Assembly: GCA_024278155.1 (NCBI GenBank)
Contig: JAJRTT010000088.1
Span: forward strand, 1-11,535
DNA: 11,535 nt
Direction: 5' to 3'
DNA from: Bacteroidota bacterium
GTDB lineage: Bacteria; Bacteroidota; Bacteroidia; Bacteroidales; JAADJA01
Part shown: positions 6,339 through 11,535 of the stretch, in pieces
How the letters are laid out: each line of letters opens with the position of its first letter
How positions within the stretch are numbered: position 1 is the first letter of the stretch
Translations under genes and position numbers: made by a program
The notes under the pieces: model-generated
Seen by the model: the letters and a program-made list of their open reading frames with translations, nothing else
The model's database searches: none
What the model was told of the DNA's origin: nothing

Positions 6339-7670
6339 CTATTCATTGTATTTCATTTTTGTGCCCGGTTCATATTTCCTGATGATGACCCTGTCGCCTT
6401 TGTCGTAGGACAAATAACTCCACATCCAGTTAAAACCGATCAACAACCTGTTGCGCACCCCAACGATACTCATCAAATGGATGAAAGACCAAATCAACCA
6501 TGCAGCAAAACCAGACACATTCAGGTTATAAATATTCGCAACGGCTTTTTTCTTCCCAATGGTGGCCATCGAACCTTTATCTTTGTAGCCAAAGCCGGTG
6601 ACATGCTTTCCATTTATCATTGCCAACAGGTTATCCGCAAGTTTCCTGCCTTGTTGGATCGCTACCTGGGCAACCATAGGATGGCCTTTGGGGTATTTCC
6701 TGGTCTCCATAAAAGCCACATCCCCGATTGCGTAAACATCATCGAAACCAATCAGGCCATTTAAGTTGTTCACGACAATCCTCCCTTGCTTATTAACATC
6801 ATTTTCAAACCCTGAAGGAGCCACGCCCTTTATCCCGGCCGTCCAGATCAGTGCAGAGGCATGTATTTTTCCCGAATTCCCCAACTTCACTATTTCACCA
6901 TCGTAGGATTCGACCACTGTGTCCAACAATACCTTTACGCCCATTGTTTTTAGGTATTTCAAGGTATTTTCCGAAAGCCTTTCCGGCATAACGCCCAATA
7001 AACCCTTTGCGGCCTCAACGAGATAGACGTTCATATTTGTGTTTTTCAATTCCGGGTAATCCTCGGGCAATACATACTTTTTGAATTCGGCCAAGGCACC
7101 GGCCATTTCAACACCGGCTGGCCCTCCGCCCACAACAACCACGCTCCCCAAAGATTCTTTTTCTGCTTCGATGCAAGATATTGCCGCCTTTTCAAGGTTT
7201 TGAAGAAGGTGGCTCCTTATATCAAGCGCATCGGTAACGGATTTAAGGCCAAGGCCCATTTCCGCAATTTCGCTGTTGCCAAAGAAATTCGTGACACTTC
7301 CAGTTGCCAATACCAGATAATCATAATCGATTTCCCCAATTCCAGTTTCCACTTTTTTCATCCTCACATCCACCCTTTTCACTTCGGCCATACGGTACAG
7401 CAAGTTTTTGTAGCCCCTGAACAGCTTGCGAAAAGGGAACACTATGCTGTCAGGCTCGATGCCGCTTGTGGCGACCTGATAAAGCAAGGGCAGGAACTGA
7501 TGATGGTTCCCTTTATCGATCAGTATCAATTGTACCGGCTTGTTCTTAAGCCTTTTCACAAAAGACAAACCGGCAAACCCGCCTCCCACTACCACAACCC
7601 TTGGGAGTGTGGTGTCAGGGACACAAATCCGCATATTTTCGTAACAATTGTTTTGATCGCAATCTTTCAT
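6339..7670 (-). CDS. ndh: Type II NADH:quinone oxidoreductase (NDH-2)
   Basis: This 443-residue flavoprotein transfers electrons from NADH to quinone at the inner face of the membrane without pumping protons. The FAD-binding Rossmann motif GGGFAG is at 29-34 with the acidic strand end at Asp52. The NADH-binding motif GGGPAG is at 181-186. LATGS (121-125) and AIGD (314-317) are the usual FAD contacts, and AQVAIQQG (334-341) is the NDH-2 quinone-site motif. Residues 383-425 are hydrophobic and aromatic and match the C-terminal membrane anchor. An unusual N-terminal extension of about 23 residues carries Cys4, Cys9 and Cys16; Met13 is an alternative start. It is the first gene of the unit leading into ORF43 and copA. 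E. coli Ndh can reduce Cu(II), so a link to copper redox is plausible but inferred. Family is very sure. Confidence 0.93.
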   Translation of the reverse strand: MKDCDQNNCYENMRICVPDTTLPRVVVVGGGFAGLSFVKRLKNKPVQLILIDKGNHHQFLPLLYQVATSGIEPDSIVFPFRKLFRGYKNLLYRMAEVKRVDVRMKKVETGIGEIDYDYLVLATGSVTNFFGNSEIAEMGLGLKSVTDALDIRSHLLQNLEKAAISCIEAEKESLGSVVVVGGGPAGVEMAGALAEFKKYVLPEDYPELKNTNMNVYLVEAAKGLLGVMPERLSENTLKYLKTMGVKVLLDTVVESYDGEIVKLGNSGKIHASALIWTAGIKGVAPSGFENDVNKQGRIVVNNLNGLIGFDDVYAIGDVAFMETRKYPKGHPMVAQVAIQQGRKLADNLLAMINGKHVTGFGYKDKGSMATIGKKKAVANIYNLNVSGFAAWLIWSFIHLMSIVGVRNRLLIGFNWMWSYLSYDKGDRVIIRKYEPGTKMKYNE

Positions 7671-7929
7671 ATCGGTAAAATCACTTTTTGTGTTTTATTG
7701 CACTTTTAGTTCTTATGACAAAGTCCTGTTCCATAATCCGGGCTTTAGGAAACCCTCTACCCATACCACCACATTTAGGATTTCGGTTTATCAATTTCAA
7801 CTTTTCCCCTTTTTCTTCTACTATAAGAATGAACCGCAACCATGGCCATGCTTGTTTTATTGAATTTTGCAAAAGGAGAAATCATCTTGTTGAAATGCCC
7901 GAAATCCCAAATGGGACAGTATATATAAA
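7671..7929. other. Intergenic region upstream of ndh, presumed promoter of the ndh-copA unit
   Basis: These 259 bases separate the P-II-like gene from ndh and presumably carry the promoter of the ndh-ORF43-copA-DUF302 unit. No TAnnTTTG box, MerR-type operator or strong hairpin is clear on the minus strand. A 63-codon frame with a TTG start and a 36-codon ATG frame are present, but neither shows a recognisable protein. Confidence 0.45.
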
Positions 7930-8271
7930 TCAAATAGCATATATCCCGGACTCATCGGTCCTTACTTTGTGCACATTGTCAACGGGCGAAACGATAATCA
8001 TCCCATCTCCCCGGTAGCCGGTCCGACCGGATTCACGTATCAAGCCAATGACTTTTTCAACCGATGAAATGCTCACAAGTATTTCAAGTTTAATTACCCG
8101 GTATGCTTCGGCAAAAGGGTATTTGTCGCTTATGTGTTTTCGTTCGTGATCGGAATACTGTCCGGTGCCTTCACATTCTACCATCGTCATACAGCAAAAC
8201 CCATTTGCGCTCAATGCCTTAAAAACATCATCAACTTTTCTGTGCCTGATATAAGCCTTTATTAATTTCAT
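7930..8271 (-). CDS. P-II-like regulatory protein (metal-efflux-associated type)
   Basis: This 113-residue protein starts at ATG 8271 and has the P-II fold pattern: an MKLIKAYIRHRKVDDVFKAL start, MTMVECEGTG leading into the T-loop, IKLEILV, and a B-loop SGRTGYRGDGMIIV (82-94) ending with KVRTDESG in the C-loop. P-II proteins are trimeric sensors that bind ATP/ADP and small metabolites. Here the T-loop (38-56) is unlike GlnB although a Tyr sits at residue 51. The B-loop Lys of GlnB is replaced by Met91, and the C-loop RTGE is RTDE. Cys26, Cys27 and Cys33 lie in the core region. A P-II subgroup (PII-NG) is known to sit next to CusABC-type heavy-metal pumps, which fits this island. I therefore expect a role in metal efflux rather than nitrogen control. 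It follows the cytochrome c gene by 22 bases. Confidence 0.82.
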   Translation of the reverse strand: MKLIKAYIRHRKVDDVFKALSANGFCCMTMVECEGTGQYSDHERKHISDKYPFAEAYRVIKLEILVSISSVEKVIGLIRESGRTGYRGDGMIIVSPVDNVHKVRTDESGIYAI

Positions 8272-8293
8272 GATTTATTTGATTTAAATTAGT

Positions 8294-8566
8294 TTAATTG
8301 GCCGTCTTCATAAACTCGATAATCTTATCGATTTGTTCGGAAGTCATATTTGCCCTTATTTTCATATGGAGCCCAATGGTTTCCCAATCATCGTTGTTAT
8401 AGGCATCGGGAGATGGGATATTGTGGCACCTTATACAGTTTTGCGCCCAGAGTTCTGCTCCTGTTTTTTGTGCGGACAGATCACGTTGTGTGGCACAACT
8501 GCTAGTGAAGACTGCTGTGGCAGCAATCGAAAGAGCCAGTACGCTTATCAAAAATATCTTTTTCAT
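8294..8566 (-). CDS. Small mono-haem cytochrome c lipoprotein
   Basis: This 90-residue protein starts at ATG 8566. Residues 1-23 form a signal peptide ending in FTSSC, so Cys24 is a probable lipid anchor, although the lipobox lacks the usual Leu/Val. The only haem motif is CIRCH at 44-48, preceded by a GAELWAQN helix typical of class I cytochromes. Met68 (LHMKI) or Met74 (RANMT) is the likely sixth ligand, and EQIDKIIEFMKT forms the terminal helix. At about 65 mature residues it is near the lower size limit of cytochromes c. It should act as an electron shuttle on a membrane surface. It lies between the porin and the P-II-like gene and is probably co-transcribed with them. The electron donor and acceptor are unknown. 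Confidence 0.85.
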   Translation of the reverse strand: MKKIFLISVLALSIAATAVFTSSCATQRDLSAQKTGAELWAQNCIRCHNIPSPDAYNNDDWETIGLHMKIRANMTSEQIDKIIEFMKTAN

Positions 8567-8626
8567 GATTTTATATTTTATGTTTGTTTACAGTTAACTT
8601 TCAAAATACAACATCGGTCACAGACC

Positions 8627-9793
8627 TTAAAAGCCTATTGCCCAATGCACGAATAGTGAGTTTGATTTTTGTTCCCCTGCACCTTCTTCGGCGTCATGGC
8701 CCCCTTCACTGGTAATAAAACCATAATTGATTTTAATGACCTGTCTCCAGCTGATCCAATAATTCAAACCTACGGTCGTTTCGGTCTGGGTAGATTCCCA
8801 TCCCGCGCCTTCGGGGGTCTGCAAGCGGGAGTACCTGCCAATGAATTCGAGGTTCTTCAGAAAACCGTTGCCCACCATGGACGGCCGGTAGCTCAATTGC
8901 CCATAATATGCATTGCTATAATTATCGAAGGTAAAAACGGAGGCGGTATCACGGGTTTATTCCGCTGCAAGGTAGTATGCATCAGAAACACTTGTTTGGT
9001 TGTATTGGGCCTTGATATCCACAACACCCTTTAAGGCACTTATTTGTTTCACATACGAAAAATCATAAGCCCACAAGTTGGCGCTTACATCTTCATAAAT
9101 CGATTCTTTGTCGCCCACTTTTCCGGTATAATAAGAAACGCCCAACTCCATTGAGGAATTGGAAAGGGGCAAGTAGCCTATCCTGCCTCCCACGGCTTTG
9201 TTGTTATTGTTGTCCGTGTAATTCTCGAAATTGAGCATGCCCGCTTCTTCAGGTTCAATGCTGCCGTCTTTCAAGCGTGGGCCATTTGTGGTATAGATCG
9301 AATAGTTAATGGTCGTGCTGCCAATGGGCGCAGCCCCCCTTAGTTCAATCCCTATCCCCGAAGCGGGCGAAATGCCATCATGGCCAAAACCCAGGGGTCT
9401 TGTTGATAGCCGGTTTATCCATGCAGGGTGGAGGCGTTCCATAAACGTACCGAAAGGGAGCAAGAACTTACCAGCCCGCACCGTCACGTATTTGTTCAGC
9501 ACATACATCAGGTTGGCGTACTCCAGGCCAATTTCCAATTGGTTATCCTGCAGTTCAAACTCCAGCTCTGTTTCAAACATAAACCGATTCCCTTGTTTGA
9601 ACAAGAAAATGGGGGCAAATGCCGATCCTATATAACTGACATCTTTTCCCTGCTCGGTTTTCAAATAATCCATTCCCGCATGGCCGTAGCCTCTTACCAT
9701 AAATTGTGTTTTTGCTGGTTTCGATTCCTGGGCATTAACGGTCCCCCCGATTATCAGGAGGCCCACACATATTATGATTGAAATTTTTTTCAT
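8627..9793 (-). pseudogene. Outer-membrane porin-like gene (OprO/OprP-like) split by one in-frame stop
   Basis: The frame runs from ATG 9793 to the final stop at 8627, 388 sense positions if the internal TAA at 8957-8959 is ignored. Residues 1-21 are a signal peptide ending VNA before Gln22. The rest shows alternating polar/apolar beta-strands: a GYGHAGMDYL start, YVTVRAGKFLLPFG near 102, then GIGIELRGAAPIG and NYSIYTTNGP. This resembles phosphate-selective-porin-like barrels. After the stop the same frame continues for 109 codons with further strands (NYWISWRQVIKINYGF) and ends in Phe, the typical last residue of outer-membrane barrels. Nothing else is damaged: the frame does not shift. As written, only 278 residues would be made and the barrel could not close. 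It lies 24 bases after a cytochrome c gene. The cause may be a recent mutation, readthrough or a sequence error. Confidence 0.85.
8957..8959 (-). other. In-frame TAA stop inside the porin gene
   Basis: On the minus strand the codons read GCA GCG GAA TAA ACC CGT GAT ACC GCC. Codons on both sides belong to one reading frame, and one base change from GAA, CAA or AAA would give this stop. Confidence 0.9.
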
Positions 9794-9817
9794 GATGATA
9801 AATTTAGAATTTAATTG

Positions 9818-10234
9818 TTATTTTGAAAGTGTTCGAATATAATTTACCAATTGCCATCGTTGCTCTTCCGTAAGGATATCCTTATAAGCTGCCATTGGGG
9901 CTTTTCCATTGGTCAGTTTCCAAAATATTCCACCATCTGTTTCGGCTTGCACTTTTTCCAAAGTGAAATTTGTTGGTTTTGGGGTAAGCGACATACCTGC
10001 AACACCATCTCCTTTTCCCGTATCGCCGTGGCAAATCGCACATTGCTGTTTGTATAGCTTCTTCCCTGCTTTCGTTGCTTCTGCATTCCCCTTTAATGGG
10101 TTCACCACTTTATTTGCTTCTTCGGGAGCGACCCACCCATTGCTGTTCTTTTCCTGGGCAATTGCCTGAGCCGAAAAAGCCAGGAACATTAGTACACCGA
10201 GAATTTGTAAGTAATTTTTTGATTTTTTTTTCAT
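9818..10234 (-). CDS. Periplasmic mono-haem cytochrome c
   Basis: This 138-residue protein starts at ATG 10234. A cleavable signal peptide ends near AQAIAQ (residue 27), so it is probably a soluble periplasmic protein. The class I cytochrome c domain shows the haem motif CAICH at 65-69, then GDTGKGDGVAGMSLTPKPTNF, with Met114 in KAPMAAY as the likely sixth haem ligand and EEQRWQLVNYIRTL as the terminal helix. The KGDG...PKPTNF and APM features are shared with the cytochrome lipoprotein at 2197-2805, so the two are related. It follows the YceI-like gene by 49 bases and precedes the porin by 24, suggesting one transcript. It should carry electrons in the periplasm. The partner oxidase or metal substrate is not visible here. 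Confidence 0.9.
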   Translation of the reverse strand: MKKKSKNYLQILGVLMFLAFSAQAIAQEKNSNGWVAPEEANKVVNPLKGNAEATKAGKKLYKQQCAICHGDTGKGDGVAGMSLTPKPTNFTLEKVQAETDGGIFWKLTNGKAPMAAYKDILTEEQRWQLVNYIRTLSK

Positions 10235-10283
10235 AATGATAGTTTTTAAATTGTTAATAATAAATGTGTTTTACCTATTTGCA

Positions 10284-10859
10284 CTATTCGCCACCTGTGG
10301 CCAATAGCGACTGTATAACCTTAATATGTAAGTTCTTGTGGAGGCCCGGTATTTGGTTTTCGGGGAACAATACCCCGGGTTCCAAAACAAACTCCAGGCT
10401 CAAAAGGCATGCACTTGTTGTCCTTTGGGCAATATGTTCCAAATGCCCTGTCCCTATAACATGTATGTTTTGGGGGAACAATGTGCCCTCCACCCCAAAA
10501 TCGAGCGGGGCATGGTCTGTTGTGTTCACATAATCCAGCCCAAGTTTCCCGATAAATTTCAAAAATCCGTTTTCATTGTTTTTTATCATGCTCTGTATGG
10601 AATCGTTATCAGCTTTCATGGCAGATATCTCCTGTCTTATCACAACATTTCCCGTTTCGTAGTCGAGCTGGATGAGCAAATCCTTTGACTCGATCGTAAC
10701 AGACACATCGTTCAAGTCGGCCTTGATGATAAGCCTTCCTGTCGCCGTCCGGTAAAACTGGCCTTGTGCAAGGTCACTGTTAAAGCCAAACCCTGCAAAA
10801 AGCAAAAGCATTGTCATCCATTTAATCCCGCTGTTTTTTCTTTTCTTATGTGTTTTCAT
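10284..10859 (-). CDS. Exported protein, possibly YceI-like
   Basis: This 191-residue protein starts at ATG 10859. A basic N-terminus (KTHKKRK) followed by MTMLLLFAGFGF is a likely signal peptide, with cleavage around residues 31-34. The mature part is predicted mostly beta. Its pattern (FYRTATGRLIIKADL at 35-49, SKDLLIQLDYETGNVVI at 58-74, then a SIQSMIKNNENGFLKF helix and two further strand runs) loosely resembles the lipocalin-like YceI family, which binds isoprenoid lipids. The match is weak and I saw no decisive motif. There is one cysteine in the mature part (Cys151). It sits 11 bases after the small Cys-tailed membrane protein and ahead of a cytochrome c, within the envelope gene run. 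YceI-like proteins are often found near cytochromes, but a function cannot be given. Confidence 0.65.
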   Translation of the reverse strand: MKTHKKRKNSGIKWMTMLLLFAGFGFNSDLAQGQFYRTATGRLIIKADLNDVSVTIESKDLLIQLDYETGNVVIRQEISAMKADNDSIQSMIKNNENGFLKFIGKLGLDYVNTTDHAPLDFGVEGTLFPQNIHVIGTGHLEHIAQRTTSACLLSLEFVLEPGVLFPENQIPGLHKNLHIKVIQSLLATGGE

Positions 10860-10870
10860 AGGTCTGTGTT

Positions 10871-11059
10871 TTATTGATTATGTGAACAGTTTGCAATGTC
10901 TTTGATACCGCAATGGCTGCAAGAATCGTTGTCAGGAAGTGTCCCCTCCTCCAATTCGCAATCGATATTGTGTTTTTTTTCATATGATTCCTTTAACCAA
11001 AGCGAAACAGCCAAAAAACCAACGACGATTACCGTTATTATTATTATCCCAAACCACAT
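10871..11059 (-). CDS. Small one-helix membrane protein with a cysteine-rich tail
   Basis: This 62-residue protein starts at ATG 11059. Residues 2-22 (WFGIIIITVIVVGFLAVSLW) form one membrane helix. It is followed by a charged stretch (KESYEKKHN) and a hydrophilic tail with Cys34, Cys47, Cys50 and Cys58. The CSHCG unit at 47-51 together with Cys58-Ser-His looks suitable for binding zinc, copper or an iron-sulfur cluster. I do not recognise the family. It is reminiscent of the small Cys-tailed proteins that accompany metal transporters such as FeoB, but the sequence is not close enough to claim that. It lies 11 bases ahead of the YceI-like gene. A metal-relay or assembly role is inference. Confidence 0.7.
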   Translation of the reverse strand: MWFGIIIITVIVVGFLAVSLWLKESYEKKHNIDCELEEGTLPDNDSCSHCGIKDIANCSHNQ

Positions 11060-11066
11060 GAGTTGT

Positions 11067-11116
11067 GTTATTAAGGGTTAAGTGTTATGCGTTAAAAGGT
11101 TAAAAAGTTATGCGTT
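11067..11116 (-). repeat. Six short TAAC repeats at 7-10 base steps, with a 10-bp direct repeat
   Basis: On the plus strand GTTA begins at 11067, 11077, 11084, 11091, 11099 and 11107, so TAAC recurs on the minus strand every 7-10 bases. The decamer GTTATGCGTT occurs twice (11084-11093, 11107-11116). The array fills the gap before the 62-residue membrane protein gene and could be a regulator site or simply a slippage-prone spacer. Confidence 0.5.
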
Positions 11117-11155
11117 TCCATGTTGCATCAATGATACTTGAAGCTTTTCCCCCGG

Positions 11156-11473
11156 TCAATCCGTATTGCAGCAGTCAAGCCGTTTGTTGCCATAGGTTTT
11201 CTTGTTTTGTTGGGCGAGATCTTCAATAAACCGCTTAAAGATCCCCGGTTTCTTTTTTTGTGCAATAAAAGGGAACCCGGCCCTTACCAAGGCATCTTTA
11301 ACAGATGCAGAACTGTGTAAATGGTTAAGATATTCCAATTGGACCGTATCCGGTTCAATCCGAATGTCTGAAATCCCATCTTCATTTGATAAACGAAGGA
11401 TAATCGTACCAATTTCACTTTGGTCAAGTGTCCTACCTGACTGGAATTCAACTTTTGTTTTGTAGTCGTTCAT
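11156..11473 (-). CDS. HMA-like (ferredoxin-fold) protein lacking the CxxC metal site
   Basis: This 105-residue protein starts at ATG 11473 and has no signal peptide. Residues 5-68 follow the beta-alpha-beta-beta-alpha-beta pattern of heavy-metal-associated domains: a KTKVEF strand, a helix with IGTIILRLSN, GISDIRIEPDTVQLEYL as the strand pair, then SVKDALVRAGFPF. The position where GMxCxxC would stand (about 10-14) reads FQSGR, so the classical copper ligands are absent. A basic region (AQKKKPGIFKRF) and a C-terminal pair Cys101-Cys102 follow. The fold assignment rests on pattern, not on conserved ligands. In a metal island it could be a chaperone-like protein that uses the C-terminal cysteines, or a regulator. 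It is 96 bases ahead of the small Cys-tailed membrane protein. Confidence 0.6.
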   Translation of the reverse strand: MNDYKTKVEFQSGRTLDQSEIGTIILRLSNEDGISDIRIEPDTVQLEYLNHLHSSASVKDALVRAGFPFIAQKKKPGIFKRFIEDLAQQNKKTYGNKRLDCCNTD

Positions 11474-11491
11474 AATTTGTAGTATTTAGAG

Positions 11492-11535
11492 TTAAGTGAG
11501 TTCGTTAGTTTTAATCCCTTTCATGTAATCAAGGC
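11492..11535 (-). CDS. Probable 3' end of an upstream gene
   Basis: On the minus strand an open frame enters at the window edge and ends at TAA 11492, coding LDYMKGIKTNELT. The stop lies 18 bases before the start of the HMA-like gene, a typical operon gap. The fragment is too short to identify; a metal-pump or envelope gene would fit the context, but that is a guess. Confidence 0.3.
   Translation of the reverse strand, partial: LDYMKGIKTNELT

Noticed and set aside
7681..7872. A 63-codon minus-strand frame with a TTG start just upstream of ndh
   Set aside because: It has no ATG near its start, a basic and featureless composition and no recognisable domain, and it occupies the expected promoter region of ndh.
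7775..7885. A 36-codon minus-strand ATG frame upstream of ndh
   Set aside because: It is short and basic with no signal, helix or metal motif, and it overlaps the other dubious frame; chance is the simpler explanation.
7905..7916. A TCCCA/TGGGA hairpin after the P-II-like gene as a terminator
   Set aside because: The stem has five base pairs and a two-base loop, with no T-run on the minus strand.

Overview
Every gene I can support in this window lies on the minus strand, so transcription runs from high to low coordinates. The source looks like a member of the Bacteroidota. Start codons sit behind A/T-rich leaders with no clear Shine-Dalgarno sequence, short lipoproteins with N-terminal lipoboxes are common, and the P-II-like protein, lipoprotein and cytochrome types resemble those of that phylum. 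I cannot resolve an order or genus from the sequence.

Layout in transcription order. At the right edge there is a probable gene tail (11492-11535). It is followed by a tight run of small envelope genes: a ferredoxin-fold, HMA-like protein without the usual CxxC (11156-11473), a one-helix Cys-tailed membrane protein (10871-11059), an exported YceI-like protein (10284-10859), a mono-haem cytochrome c (9818-10234), an outer-membrane porin interrupted by one in-frame stop (8627-9793), a second small cytochrome c lipoprotein (8294-8566) and a P-II-like protein (7930-8271). After a 259-base gap comes a second probable operon: a type II NADH dehydrogenase (6339-7670), an unlisted 43-residue membrane protein starting 4 bases after it (6203-6334), a copper-type P1B ATPase with four N-terminal heavy-metal-binding repeats (3572-6166) and a DUF302 protein (3135-3524). 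After a 329-base gap comes a pair of lipoproteins: a His/Met-rich cytochrome c (2197-2805) and a two-repeat heavy-metal-binding lipoprotein (1698-2132), closed by a strong terminator at 1650-1673. The left edge holds an unrelated secreted arylsulfotransferase-like gene that runs off the window.

The region between 1698 and 11473 reads as a copper (or silver) handling and electron-transfer island. The ATPase would export Cu(I) from the cytoplasm. The His/Met-rich lipoprotein and cytochrome would buffer or oxidise it outside the inner membrane. NDH-2 could supply electrons or reduce Cu(II), an activity known for E. coli Ndh. P-II-like proteins are known neighbours of CusA-type RND pumps, so a Cus-type efflux system may lie just beyond the right edge; that is inference.

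The most notable points are: a four-cysteine variant of the heavy-metal-binding repeat (C-P-M-K-C-E-G), present five times in two proteins; the hidden 43-residue membrane protein inside the ndh-copA operon; a c-type cytochrome fused to a Met/His-rich segment; and a single nonsense codon in an otherwise full-length porin. No RNA gene, CRISPR array, transposase or integrase was seen.
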